This document shows positions 1-8,866 of a DNA stretch of 64,000 bases, piece by piece. A program made the translations under genes and the position numbers. Below the pieces are notes generated by a model that was not told the origin of the DNA, made no database searches, and was given only the letters and a program-made list of their open reading frames with translations. The DNA is taken from positions 154,499 to 218,498 of the forward strand of contig JAHEKQ010000001.1 of NCBI GenBank assembly GCA_024638265.1, read 5' to 3'. Every line of letters starts with the position of its first letter. The first letter of the stretch is position 1. This DNA is from Flammeovirgaceae bacterium (GTDB lineage Bacteria > Bacteroidota > Bacteroidia > Cytophagales > Cyclobacteriaceae).

Positions 1-2969
1 CCCGGCGTACTGTGTCTTACCCTGCCAATCCAGTCGTCCACTTTATGACCCGGCAGCTGTCCGCCTTCACCCGGCTTGGCCCCTTGTGCCATCTTTATTT
101 GTAGCTCTTCAGCGTTGGTAAGGTAGTGACTTGTTACCCCAAATCGTCCCGAAGCCACCTGCTTAATAGCAGAACGCTCCCAATCGTCATTTTCTTTACG
201 TTCGAACCGGATTTCATCTTCGCCACCTTCCCCGCTGTTACTCTTGGCGCCAATCCGGTTCATTGCAATTGCAAGTGTACTGTGAGCTTCATGTGAAATA
301 GAGCCAAATGACATTGCCCCGGTTGCAAAACGCTTCATGATCGACTCCTCCTGCTCAACCTCATCCAGGGGTATCGGGTTACCCCGCCTGAATTTCAGCA
401 TACCCCTAAGGGTCATAAGGTGGCGAGTCTGGTCATTTACAACATCTGTATACTCTTTAAATAATGAAAAATCGTTCAAACTTGTTGATTTCTGTAACAG
501 GTGGACGGAGTCCGGATTTACGAGGTGCTTTTCCCCGTTTCTCCTCCAGTGATAGACCCCACCTTCGGGAAGCAACCCGGATTCTTTTTGAAATGCCTTT
601 CTATGGTTTTTCAATACCTCTGCCTGGAGGCCCTGGAAATCAACACCACCCAAGCGGCTATCGGTATCCGTAAAACACAAATCAATTACCTCCTTGTCCA
701 AACCCAGGGCTTCAAAGATCTGTGCTCCCTGGTAAGACTGAAGGGTACTAATACCCATCTTTGAAAGAATTTTCAGCAATCCGTAATTGATCGCTTTTTC
801 GTATCGTCTGAGAACTTGCTCATCTGACAAATTACCAGCTACTTTTCCTTCACGATTTAGCTTTAATACCGTTTCCTGTGCCAGGTAGGGGTTTACCGCA
901 CTTGCACCATAACCGATCACTGTAGCGAAGTGATGAGTTTCCCATATATCTCCGGCTTCAAGAATTATTGAAGCCCGGTTCCTCAACCTCTTCAAAATCA
1001 GGTGATGATGTACTGCCCCGGTAGACATGAGCGACGGAATAGGTGCCCGGGTAGCTGACATACTCCTATCGGTAAGAATAAGGATCTGGATACCCGCTTC
1101 GACTGCCTTTTCGGCTTCCTCGCAAATTCGTGAAATCGCCCCCTTAAGTCCTTCGTTGCTGCCATCTGCTGAAAAAGTACTGTCAATCACCTTGTGGTGA
1201 TATCCTATCTCTGAAATATTCCTGGCCTTATGCACACTGCTGTTTTTCAAGACCGGTTGTGAAATATGAATCTGCCGACAGTGTTCAGGTATTTCTTTAA
1301 GGATATTGGGGCTATGCCCGATTTTTGTGAACAGCGACATTACCAACCTTTCCCTGATAGGATCAATAGGTGGATTACTTACTTGTGCGAAAAGCTGCTT
1401 AAAATAACTGGCAATATGGGTGGACTCACCGGAAAGGAAACTTGGAGGGGTATCCATTCCCATTGACCCAACCGGTTCGACACCGGTTTCTATCATTGGA
1501 ATTAGTACGGTCTTGAGGTCCTCGCGGCTATATCCAAATGCTTTATGGCGGACAGGTAATAAATCTGAGTCGATCCTGAAATCAAGGCCTTCCAGTGTGG
1601 GAATATCCCTCATTTTTGCCCTGTATTGCCGTATCCATTCATAGTAGGGTTTCCCACTGCATATTTCACGTTTTATCTCCTCATCGGTCTTCACCCTGCC
1701 TTTCCCTATATCAGCAATCAAAATCTTTCCGGGCTGTAACCTCCCTTTTTCAATGATATCGGAAGGTTCTATTTTCAAAGCCCCTGCTTCGCTGGCAATG
1801 ACCAACCTTCCCGATTTGGTGATGCAATATCTTGCGGGCCTGAGTCCGTTCCTGTCAAGGGTGGCACCAATCTCCCTGCCGTTGGTAAATACCAGGGCTG
1901 CTGGACCATCCCAGGGTTCCATGAGAGCCGAATGGTACTTGTAAAACGCTTTCCTGTCACGATCCATGAACTTATTATCCTGCCATGCTTCGGGAACAAG
2001 CATCATCATTGTGTGGGCAAGAGGCCGTCCTGATAAAGTCAGAATTTCAACCAGGGCATCGAGATTTGCTGAATCTGAATGGGTAGAATCAGTCACCGGG
2101 AGAAGCTTCTCCATATCTTCCGGGCTAAAATAATCTGATTCCATGACGGATTCCTTCGACTTCATCTTGTTGAGGTTACCCCGAATCGTATTGATCTCCC
2201 CGTTGTGGGCCAGGAAGCGGAAAGGCTGAGCCAGTTTCCAGTTGGGAAACGTATTGGTGGAGAACCTTGAGTGTACCAGTGCGAAGGTAGTCTTGACAGT
2301 TTTGTCTGTCAGATCGCTGTAATACTTGATGAGCTGGTCTGTCCTCAATTGCCCTTTGTAGACTATTGTTCGGACCGAGAAGCATGGCATATAGAAGTCC
2401 CCTTTATTGGGAAGAATGTTGTTGCCAATGTAATGCGTTGAATAATTTCTTAAAACAAACAGTCTTCGCTCAAGTTCATCTCCTTTCAACCCACCCCGTG
2501 ACTTAACAAAAACCTGTTCGATATGTGGTTCAACCAGAGAAGCTCCACTTCCGGGGACAGATTTGTCGACGGGGACCAGTCTGTAACCAAGAAGCTCGAG
2601 ATCCAGCTCTTCCATATTCCGGTTGAGAATCCGTCGACATTCTTCTCTCAGCTCAGGATTTCTCGGAAAGAATAACATTCCCACCCCGTATTCACCCGGC
2701 CGAGGTAAATCAAGGCCCTGCTCCTTCCAATAGTTACGGAAAAGCTCGTCTGGAATCAGCAATGAGATTCCGGCACCATCCCCGGTCAAGGGATCCGAAC
2801 CCCTTCCACCCCGGTGTTCCATCCTTTCCAGCATTTCCAGGGCATCACTCAGGACCTTATGGGTGGCATTGCCGTTGAGTTCAACAATGCATCCAATCCC
2901 ACAGCTATCCTTTTCATATGCTGAGGAATACAAACCCAGTTTGTCGGCCGTTTTTCTTAGAGAACTCAT
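1..2969 (-). CDS. gltB: Glutamate synthase large subunit (GltB), 3' end cut by window edge
   Basis: Makes glutamate from glutamine and 2-oxoglutarate as the large subunit of GOGAT in the cytoplasm. Reading from an ATG at 2969, about 989 residues run without a stop to the left edge, so the C-terminal third lies outside the window. The chain starts with a 22-residue propeptide before the motif DSCGIG, whose Cys23 would be the N-terminal nucleophile of the class II glutaminase domain after cleavage. AHNGEINTIRGN and HSRFSTNTFPNW are typical of that domain. The visible end contains QGAKPGEGGQLPG and RVRHSTPG, the start of the FMN-binding synthase domain. The usual length is about 1500 residues. 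No small subunit gene (gltD) is visible; it could lie to the left, downstream of this gene. The 121 bp before the start hold no clear promoter. Identification is firm. Confidence 0.96.
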   Translation of the reverse strand, partial: MSSLRKTADKLGLYSSAYEKDSCGIGCIVELNGNATHKVLSDALEMLERMEHRGGRGSDPLTGDGAGISLLIPDELFRNYWKEQGLDLPRPGEYGVGMLFFPRNPELREECRRILNRNMEELDLELLGYRLVPVDKSVPGSGASLVEPHIEQVFVKSRGGLKGDELERRLFVLRNYSTHYIGNNILPNKGDFYMPCFSVRTIVYKGQLRTDQLIKYYSDLTDKTVKTTFALVHSRFSTNTFPNWKLAQPFRFLAHNGEINTIRGNLNKMKSKESVMESDYFSPEDMEKLLPVTDSTHSDSANLDALVEILTLSGRPLAHTMMMLVPEAWQDNKFMDRDRKAFYKYHSALMEPWDGPAALVFTNGREIGATLDRNGLRPARYCITKSGRLVIASEAGALKIEPSDIIEKGRLQPGKILIADIGKGRVKTDEEIKREICSGKPYYEWIRQYRAKMRDIPTLEGLDFRIDSDLLPVRHKAFGYSREDLKTVLIPMIETGVEPVGSMGMDTPPSFLSGESTHIASYFKQLFAQVSNPPIDPIRERLVMSLFTKIGHSPNILKEIPEHCRQIHISQPVLKNSSVHKARNISEIGYHHKVIDSTFSADGSNEGLKGAISRICEEAEKAVEAGIQILILTDRSMSATRAPIPSLMSTGAVHHHLILKRLRNRASIILEAGDIWETHHFATVIGYGASAVNPYLAQETVLKLNREGKVAGNLSDEQVLRRYEKAINYGLLKILSKMGISTLQSYQGAQIFEALGLDKEVIDLCFTDTDSRLGGVDFQGLQAEVLKNHRKAFQKESGLLPEGGVYHWRRNGEKHLVNPDSVHLLQKSTSLNDFSLFKEYTDVVNDQTRHLMTLRGMLKFRRGNPIPLDEVEQEESIMKRFATGAMSFGSISHEAHSTLAIAMNRIGAKSNSGEGGEDEIRFERKENDDWERSAIKQVASGRFGVTSHYLTNAEELQIKMAQGAKPGEGGQLPGHKVDDWIGRVRHSTP

Positions 2970-3090
2970 ATTTACAATTGGGGCAAGCAGCTAAATTAGC
3001 AAAAGATGCAGACTTATGAATAACTGTTACTCAGACGACTAATTATTTGAAATATTTGTAATAATAGCCGTAAGGATTGCGAATTTTATA

Positions 3091-3747
3091 TCAGTCTTTA
3101 ATGGCTCGTACCATTTCAGCCTTTCCGGGGGGTCCCGGCAGGGTATGTACCTCCATTCCTATAGCATTGAGGTTTCTCTTAAAGACCCCTTGTGCGCAGT
3201 ATGTGACCATAATCGCTCCCCTTTTCATGGAGTTTTGCATTTTTTTCAACAGGTCGGGGTCCCACATTTCTGCCTGCCGGGATGGGGCAAAGGCATCATA
3301 AAATACTAGGTCATATTTATCCTTTTCAGGTTCAAAATTTTCCCATTTAACCCGCCATTTCGCTATCGAGAAATTCTGCCCCAGTCCTACTATTTGATTC
3401 CATGCTGCACCGTGAAGTTCCATAAGCATATCTTTTTCGGGATAATTCAGTCGGGAGTAAATCTCCTCTTCGAGGGGAAAGGCCTCAAGTGAGTGGTATT
3501 CAACACAGATTCCATTTTGTTTGGCAAACTTCCATGTGAGCAGGGCATTCAGGCCAGTTCCAAATCCTATTTCAAGAATCCTGATGCTCAATGACTTTAT
3601 TTTACTCAGTCCCTTTTCGATAAAAACATATTGTGACTCAGTCAATGCACCATGGGTGGAATGGTAAGTTTCATTGATCTCATCCACAATCAGAGTATGA
3701 GATCCGTCAGCCGTCTTGATAATCCTGACATCCTTCGGTTTATGCAT
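3091..3747 (-). CDS. mnmD: tRNA 5-methylaminomethyl-2-thiouridine methyltransferase, MnmD/MnmC N-domain type
   Basis: Predicted SAM-dependent methyltransferase that completes mnm5s2U at the tRNA wobble position. I chose the ATG at 3747 (218 residues). The frame stays open up to 3891, but that extension is not family-like and runs into the divergent RlpA gene. Visible motifs are EIGFGTGLNALL (SAM-binding loop, near residue 75), FYDAFAPSRQAEMWDP and, near the C-terminus, TYCAQGVFKRNL followed by LPGPPGKAEMVRA, all hallmarks of the DUF752/MnmC N-terminal family. The FAD oxidase half of the fused enterobacterial MnmC is absent, so this is the stand-alone MnmD form. It lies 121 bp upstream of gltB on the same strand and is divergent from the RlpA-like gene. 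Confidence 0.88.
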   Translation of the reverse strand: MHKPKDVRIIKTADGSHTLIVDEINETYHSTHGALTESQYVFIEKGLSKIKSLSIRILEIGFGTGLNALLTWKFAKQNGICVEYHSLEAFPLEEEIYSRLNYPEKDMLMELHGAAWNQIVGLGQNFSIAKWRVKWENFEPEKDKYDLVFYDAFAPSRQAEMWDPDLLKKMQNSMKRGAIMVTYCAQGVFKRNLNAIGMEVHTLPGPPGKAEMVRAIKD

Positions 3748-3828
3748 GTTTTTTGTCGATTTTCCCGGGATATTGACCTGTGAACAATTTAACTTAGTCA
3801 ATATTTTTTCATCTTTCACATGACCACT

Positions 3829-4515
3829 ATGAAATATCTTACAACACTCCTGCTGCTTACCAGCATTTCCTTTTGCCTGGCTCAAACGCAAACCGGTAAA
3901 GCCTCTTACTATGCAGATCGATTTGAAGGCCAGCTAACGGCAAGCGGGGAGAAGTATAAACACAATAAACTGACAGCCGCCCACAAAACCCTGCCATTTG
4001 GAACCGTGGTTAAGGTGACAAACCTTTCCAATGAACTTACAGTTGAGGTCAGGATCAACGATCGTGGGCCTTTCGTGGAAGGGCGGGTTATCGATCTCTC
4101 CAAGTCAGCGGCGGAAGCATTGAACATGCTCACCCAGGGTATCGCAGATGTCAAACTGGAGGTGGTAGATCCCGGTGAGGGAAAGGGTGGCGGCTTCAGC
4201 ACGGCCCCGATCAGCAATGTTACCGTCGAAGAAAGGGAGCTATATGATTTTTCCGTAGAACGTGTCGATCCCAAAGGATATGGGGTACAGATCGGAAGCT
4301 ACAGGGAACTGGTGAACCTCATGCGATTCTCTGAAAACCTGAAATCAAGTTATCGGAAAGATGTCACCGTCCAGGTGAAGGTGCTCAACGGAGTTAAGAT
4401 ATACACATTGATTGTCGGTCAGTTTCCGAACAGGGACAAGGCCACCGATTTCAAATCCAAAATTTCCAGGCGCTACCCCGATGCATTTATTGTTGACTTA
4501 TCATCATTGAAATAG
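3829..4515 (+). CDS. Exported RlpA-like protein with SPOR domain
   Basis: Predicted secreted septal or peptidoglycan protein of the RlpA family. I start at the ATG at 3829 because a clean signal peptide follows directly (hydrophobic core [11 protein letters not shown], cleavage near CLA-QT). An ATG nine bases earlier (3820) would add three residues. Residues about 25-105 form a double-psi beta-barrel; [15 protein letters not shown] and INDRGPF carry the Glu, His and Asp that act in lytic RlpA enzymes, so it may be an active transglycosylase. The C-terminal 75 residues (from [11 protein letters not shown]) are a SPOR domain, which in known proteins binds denuded glycan at division sites. The next gene begins one base after the TAG stop, so the two are probably co-transcribed. 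Confidence 0.88.
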   Translation: MKYLTTLLLLTSISFCLAQTQTGKASYYADRFEGQLTASGEKYKHNKLTAAHKTLPFGTVVKVTNLSNELTVEVRINDRGPFVEGRVIDLSKSAAEALNMLTQGIADVKLEVVDPGEGKGGGFSTAPISNVTVEERELYDFSVERVDPKGYGVQIGSYRELVNLMRFSENLKSSYRKDVTVQVKVLNGVKIYTLIVGQFPNRDKATDFKSKISRRYPDAFIVDLSSLK

Positions 4516-4516
4516 A

Positions 4517-6064
4517 TTGAGAACAGTATGGTTGATATTGCTGCTAACCCCCCTGGTGCCTCGTGCGCAGGATGTGGTTGATGCAAGCAGTATATCCTAC
4601 TTCTCTAGTATTGAAAAAAACCTGATCAGCCAGTACATAGAAACGGGGGAGACCGATTACCTCGGACTATTCCTCGCCGTTGACCCCGATGTAACCCTCA
4701 ATGAGCTTGAGGAAGCAAGAATACGCTATAAGACTGCAATAGAGGAATTCAACCTGGACAAACTCAATAAGAAAAAGGCACAAGTCAAGGTTCAGCGGAT
4801 TTACCGCAATATTCACAACAGCTTTTTCCAGTTGTACCGGGAGAAAAACTACTTCAGTCATGTTTTTCAAAAAGGCGAATACAACTGTGTCTCAGCAACG
4901 GCATTCTACGGAATGGTATTTGAATCACTGGATATTCCGTTTACAATACGGGAGAACCCAACCCATGTTTACCTGGTAGCCTATCCCGAAACCGATAAAA
5001 TCCTGGTGGAGACTACTGCCCCAGGGGTGGGATTCAACCTTTACAGTGAGACGTTTAAGCGCACCTTTATTCAGAAACTCGCCGAAAACAAGATCATTTC
5101 GGGGATGGAATATGAAGGGGAAGATGTTAACACACTGTTTGATAAGTATTATTTCAACGACGAAGATATCGACCTGACCAGGCTAGTGGGCCTTCAATAT
5201 ATGAATGATGCCATTTACAAACTGGAAAAAGACGAATTGAACAAAGCCTATTCACAGTTGGAAAAGGCCTACCTCTTTTACCCGGGTGAAAAGCTGAGGT
5301 ATATGCTTTTAATGACCGGTGTTCAACTCCTTAACCGGGGTGATTACTATGATGACGAAACGGTCGATATGTATGTACGGCTGACCCGCTTCGAGGGCCA
5401 GGGGATCGACCGCGACATGATCCTCGGGGAGTTTGGGAAAATCAAGGAAGAAATACTGGTCAGAAAAAACGATCCCGAAAGATTTGCTGAGGTGCATAAT
5501 GTTATCCATGAAAGGATTGAAAGCCAGGAGCTCAAAAACGAGATCGCTTTTATTTTTCACGTAGAAAATGGGCGTGTTTTATTTAACATGGGTCAGTATA
5601 GAAAAGGCCTGGATTTTCTTGAAGAAGCTGCAAGGCTTAAACCCGAAAACCTGAATGCCAACGGATTACTCGTCACCTCCATCCTTCACATTGCATCCAA
5701 CGAACCGGATCCCGGGAAGCGCATTGAGTTTCTCGATGAGTACAGAAACCGTTATGCGACACTTGAAGCCAATGGGCATTTCATGACTATGCTCGCTGAG
5801 AGTTACCTGGGAGAATCATCCAGGCGTTTTATTACAAGCAATCCCTCAAAGGGCCTGGAATGGTTAGAAAAATTTGAGAAATTGACAGAATCCACCACTG
5901 AAATGAATACTTCCTACAACCTACTGGGCGAGGCCTATTCTACCGCAGCCGTCTATTATTTCAGGAGAGGAAATAAAAGCAAGGCACGGGAATTATTAAA
6001 AAGAGGCCTTAGGTATTCCCCGGGCAATTTTGAACTGGAACAGCGTCTCAGGGTATTGCGCTAG
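4517..6064 (+). CDS. Exported TPR protein with transglutaminase-like core
   Basis: 515 residues starting at a TTG one base after the preceding stop; a convincing signal peptide (core VWLILLLTPLV, cleavage near PRA-QD) supports this start and no ATG fits better. Residues about 115-170 resemble a small transglutaminase-like fold, with Cys124 in YNCVSATAFYG, His150 in NPTHVYLV and Glu165 in LVETTAP in the order of a Cys-His-Asp/Glu triad. The rest is helical with TPR-like repeats (near residues 231-260, 352-385 and 478-511). Substrate and partners are unknown; position behind the RlpA/SPOR gene suggests a cell-envelope role (inference). Its TAG stop overlaps the stop of the convergent lipoprotein gene in a shared CTAG. 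Confidence 0.72.
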   Translation: MRTVWLILLLTPLVPRAQDVVDASSISYFSSIEKNLISQYIETGETDYLGLFLAVDPDVTLNELEEARIRYKTAIEEFNLDKLNKKKAQVKVQRIYRNIHNSFFQLYREKNYFSHVFQKGEYNCVSATAFYGMVFESLDIPFTIRENPTHVYLVAYPETDKILVETTAPGVGFNLYSETFKRTFIQKLAENKIISGMEYEGEDVNTLFDKYYFNDEDIDLTRLVGLQYMNDAIYKLEKDELNKAYSQLEKAYLFYPGEKLRYMLLMTGVQLLNRGDYYDDETVDMYVRLTRFEGQGIDRDMILGEFGKIKEEILVRKNDPERFAEVHNVIHERIESQELKNEIAFIFHVENGRVLFNMGQYRKGLDFLEEAARLKPENLNANGLLVTSILHIASNEPDPGKRIEFLDEYRNRYATLEANGHFMTMLAESYLGESSRRFITSNPSKGLEWLEKFEKLTESTTEMNTSYNLLGEAYSTAAVYYFRRGNKSKARELLKRGLRYSPGNFELEQRLRVLR

Positions 6065-6795
6065 CGGTTTTCTGCTGCCAGGTTGTAATGGCCTTCCAGG
6101 TAGAGAGGATTTCCCATGCTTGTTGTCACTCTTGCTACAATATCGATTTCCTTCATGACGAATGACCCTTTGGGAAGGGGATAAAACAAGCTCAACTCCC
6201 CTTTTTCCCGGGGCTTAACCTTTATTGAATTTGCCTTGTCAAAACATCCGTCCTTTAACTTACCGTAATAGAAATCAATCTTCCTCACTTTTTTTGAGGT
6301 ACTCACTTTCAAGGTCAAGAGGCTTTTGGTAAATATCTCATCCACTTCCATGAATACCAGTTTCGGGTAATCCTGCCTTGGAGATCCATCCACCAGGTAT
6401 TCTTTCAATCCCGCGCAGGGAATTCCCTTTGAATATGGAATCTTCGCCATCAAGTTGCCATTTTCCCGATAGAGTTTCCGGGTGCCTTCAATCTTGTTGC
6501 CGATGTAATTTGTGACCCGGTAAGGTTTCCCATTCTCATAATAGAAAATCGACTCACCTTGCTTTATCCCGTTTTTATATTCGATCTCTTGCCTGATGGT
6601 ACCCTCTTCATAGTAGTTTTTTGCCACCCCATTCTTCATTTTGTTTGTCATGGGTATTTCAGTCCTGATATTTCCGTTTGGCCAGTATTGAATAACAACA
6701 TTATCTGGTTTTCCCGATCCATTAGGAGATCTGTTATCGGCGGGCAGACAGCCCATCATCCATAAGAGGCTAAGAATGATAAACCCGTATCTCAT
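6061..6795 (-). CDS. Lipoprotein with MORN-like (YwqK-type) repeats
   Basis: 244 residues. The N-terminus is a lipoprotein signal (LLWMMGC, Cys16 as lipidation site). Residues about 30-130 hold repeated units of the kind YWPNGNIRTEIP, YYEEGTIRQEIEYKNG, YYENGKPYRVTNYIGN and YRENGNLMAKIPYSKG, the MORN-2/YwqK-type beta-hairpin repeat. Such proteins are often labelled as YwqK antitoxins, but the family function in Bacteroidetes is not established and I would not call this an antitoxin. The C-terminal 100 residues look beta-rich and are not recognised. Likely anchored to a membrane facing the periplasm. Stop codon overlaps that of the convergent TPR gene. Confidence 0.72.
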   Translation of the reverse strand: MRYGFIILSLLWMMGCLPADNRSPNGSGKPDNVVIQYWPNGNIRTEIPMTNKMKNGVAKNYYEEGTIRQEIEYKNGIKQGESIFYYENGKPYRVTNYIGNKIEGTRKLYRENGNLMAKIPYSKGIPCAGLKEYLVDGSPRQDYPKLVFMEVDEIFTKSLLTLKVSTSKKVRKIDFYYGKLKDGCFDKANSIKVKPREKGELSLFYPLPKGSFVMKEIDIVARVTTSMGNPLYLEGHYNLAAENR

Positions 6796-6848
6796 ACTGT
6801 AAATTATTAAAATGGAGGCTTAATTAAAATTGATTTACTTTGTGGCCG

Positions 6849-7463
6849 ATGGAGGAGATCTGGCAACAAATAATGCAGGGCGCATCCAATTCTACACCCC
6901 TGGAACTCTTTGCCGTGGTTTTCGGGCTACTCAGTGTTTGGTTTGCCTCCAAAGAGAATATCTGGGTATATCCTACTGGGCTCGTTAACGTCTCCATCTA
7001 TGTCTACATCTGTGCAGTTAACCGCCTTTATGCCGATATGTCGATCAATGCCTATTATTTCGTAATGAGCATCTATGGATGGATCGTTTGGAGCCGGCGC
7101 GATGAAAAGCAACACCATATTCCCATTACGAAACTGAATCCCCAGGAATTAATTCTCTATTCTGTAATCACCGTGGGTTCATTTTTTGGGATGTTCTATT
7201 TTCTTTCCAATTACACCGATGCTGATATCCCATTCTGGGACTCCCTGACCACTGCGTTCTTTATTGTAGCTATGGTGTTGATGGCCCGGAAAAAGATCGA
7301 ACACTGGATCGCCTGGATAATTGGTGATATTATCAGTGTGCCTATGTATCTTTATAAAGGATTAGCATTTACCAGTTTTCAATACCTGGTTTTTCTCGGT
7401 ATTGCAATTGCAGGATTGATCTCATGGAGAAAAAGTCTGGCAAAATTATCAGAGTTGCATTAA
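6849..7463 (+). CDS. pnuC: Nicotinamide riboside transporter PnuC
   Basis: Inner-membrane carrier of about 205 residues with roughly seven hydrophobic segments. Family features: a short amphipathic start, WFASKENIWVYPTGLVNV, INAYYFVMSIYGW with YGWIVW, and near the end WIIGDIISVPMYLYKGLAFTSFQY, all matching PnuC. The ATG at 6849 is preferred; an in-frame TTG at 6840 would add three residues but lies inside a possible -7 box (TTACTTTG, 6835-6842). The NadR-type kinase gene overlaps the last 40 bases, so transport and phosphorylation of nicotinamide riboside are co-expressed. PnuC works by facilitated diffusion, with the kinase trapping the substrate (family knowledge). Confidence 0.93.
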   Translation: MEEIWQQIMQGASNSTPLELFAVVFGLLSVWFASKENIWVYPTGLVNVSIYVYICAVNRLYADMSINAYYFVMSIYGWIVWSRRDEKQHHIPITKLNPQELILYSVITVGSFFGMFYFLSNYTDADIPFWDSLTTAFFIVAMVLMARKKIEHWIAWIIGDIISVPMYLYKGLAFTSFQYLVFLGIAIAGLISWRKSLAKLSELH

Positions 7464-7960
7464 CAGGCCCGGAATCTACGGGCAAAACAAGCCTTGCCTC
7501 AGAACTGGCGGGACACTATAACACGGTTTGGGTACCTGAATATGCCCGGGAGTACCTGGAAGGAACCGGGCATAAATACGAAGAGCAAGATTTATTACGC
7601 ATCGCCAAGGGCCAGCGAAGGCTGGAAAAGAACCTGATCGACAAAGCCAACAGGTATATCTTTTGCGATACAGAAATGCTGGTAATCAAGCTTTGGGGGC
7701 TTCACAAATACGGCCGTGTGGATGAGAAGATCGAGAAGTGGATTGCCAAAAAACCCTATCATCTGTACCTCCTCTGTTATCCCGACCTGCAATGGGCTTC
7801 TGACCCATTGCGCGAGAACCCCGAGGGAGGGGACTACTTTTTCAAGCAATTTGAAAATGAATTAAAAAGGAGCGGGTTTGACTATGAAGTAATCCGGGGT
7901 AATGGAAATGAACGGCTGATGACAGCAGTCGATGCGATCGATAACAGGTTTGACAAGTGA
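7424..7960 (+). CDS. NadR-type nicotinamide riboside kinase (AAA_28 domain)
   Basis: 178-residue P-loop kinase predicted to phosphorylate nicotinamide riboside to NMN. The P-loop is GPESTGKTS at residues 15-23 with Lys21; VPEYAREYLE follows as in the kinase half of NadR, and CDTEMLVIKLW carries the Walker-B-like Asp. The N-terminal DNA-binding and adenylyltransferase domains of enterobacterial NadR are missing, so only the kinase domain is present; this stand-alone form is common in Bacteroidetes. The start at 7424 lies within the 3' end of pnuC (40-nt overlap), a strong sign of translational coupling. A methyltransferase-like gene starts one base after its TGA stop. Confidence 0.88.
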   Translation: MEKKSGKIIRVALTGPESTGKTSLASELAGHYNTVWVPEYAREYLEGTGHKYEEQDLLRIAKGQRRLEKNLIDKANRYIFCDTEMLVIKLWGLHKYGRVDEKIEKWIAKKPYHLYLLCYPDLQWASDPLRENPEGGDYFFKQFENELKRSGFDYEVIRGNGNERLMTAVDAIDNRFDK

Positions 7961-7961
7961 G

Positions 7962-8744
7962 ATGAAACGTATTCAGTTGTTTGAGTTTGAAGATTTTGCG
8001 TGGTTTCCTCGGTTCTTACGCCAATGTCTTACCCGGTACATACAAGCCATACACCGACTGATCAATACTGATCAAACTCTCGCTGACCTACTGGCAAAAG
8101 TCTTGCCCCATAGCGCACAATCTCAAATAGTTGACCTCTGCAGCGGAAGTGGTGGACCGATGCCCGATGTGCTGAAGATCATCAGAGAACAGGAGGGGTT
8201 GGAAAACACCAGCCTGCTTCTCACAGACCTCTACCCCGATTTGGCCGGTGCAGAAATTATTAACAAAACCAATGATCACATCAGCTACCTCACCGAACCA
8301 GTAGACGCCTCACAGCTTGGTGACGGACATCCCGGCCTAAGGACCATGATCTGCAGCATGCATCATATGAAGCCGGAGGCCGTGAAGCGCATCCTAAGAA
8401 GTGTCATGGAAAGCAGGCAACCGATCCTCACGTATGAAATCAGTGACAATTCCTTCCCTAAGTGGATATGGTGGATCTCCATACCCATCAATATTATCAT
8501 GGTCTTGTTCATCACGCCCACGGTCCGCCCCATGAGCTGGCAACAGATCGTATTTACGTATTTCATTCCCATACTGCCATTGATTATTGCCTGGGACGGG
8601 GCGGTGTCCAACGCAAGGACCTATACCCTTGACGACTTGGATATAATCCTTAAAGACCTGAAATCCGATGATTATACCTGGGAGAAAGGAACTATTCCGG
8701 GTAAGGGAGGGAGGAAGATTTATTTGATGGGTAGATCATTATAA
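7962..8744 (+). CDS. Membrane-anchored class I methyltransferase-like protein
   Basis: 260 residues from the ATG at 7962, one base after the upstream stop; the frame is open ten codons further upstream but that would overlap the kinase gene. Residues about 55-75 carry VDLCSGSGGPMPDVL, a SAM-binding glycine loop, followed by LLLTDLYPDL (acidic end of strand 2) and TMICSMHHM near the expected catalytic strand. After the Rossmann part come two strongly hydrophobic stretches, about residues 166-186 (WISIPINIIMVLFI) and 195-212 (TYFIPILPLIIAW), an unusual addition. No specific family is recognised. Position as third gene of the pnuC-kinase operon hints at a link with nicotinamide or NAD metabolism, but lipid or quinone methylation is equally possible. 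Confidence 0.68.
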   Translation: MKRIQLFEFEDFAWFPRFLRQCLTRYIQAIHRLINTDQTLADLLAKVLPHSAQSQIVDLCSGSGGPMPDVLKIIREQEGLENTSLLLTDLYPDLAGAEIINKTNDHISYLTEPVDASQLGDGHPGLRTMICSMHHMKPEAVKRILRSVMESRQPILTYEISDNSFPKWIWWISIPINIIMVLFITPTVRPMSWQQIVFTYFIPILPLIIAWDGAVSNARTYTLDDLDIILKDLKSDDYTWEKGTIPGKGGRKIYLMGRSL

Positions 8745-8866
8745 CATACTATCATTTTATCATTTGGAGATTTACCACTAAGGCTCAAGGAATAAACTTA
8801 AAGTTCTAGTGCGTGTTTAAATATCCGAAGCAAAGTGAAGGTTGTGCGAGAAACTATAAACTACGT
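8745..8866. other. Convergent intergenic gap with degenerate dispersed-repeat remnant
   Basis: 122 bp between two convergent genes. It contains ACCACTAAGGCTCAAGGA near 8774, which resembles the short ACCACTAAGGCACAAAGGA-type element scattered between genes in many Bacteroidetes (recognised from memory, not searched). No clear terminator hairpin or reading frame was seen. Confidence 0.3.

Noticed and set aside
1..2969. A 3-kb region without a closed reading frame, which might suggest a non-coding or decayed region
   Set aside because: The minus strand is open from an ATG at 2969 to the window edge and encodes glutamate synthase; it lacks a stop only because the gene leaves the window.
3748..3891. 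A 48-residue N-terminal extension of the MnmD-type methyltransferase
   Set aside because: It overlaps the divergent RlpA gene start, has no family resemblance, and an ATG at 3747 gives the normal N-terminus.
6061..6795. A toxin-antitoxin locus, since YwqK-like proteins are often labelled antitoxins
   Set aside because: The protein is a lipoprotein with MORN-like repeats and there is no small toxin gene beside it.
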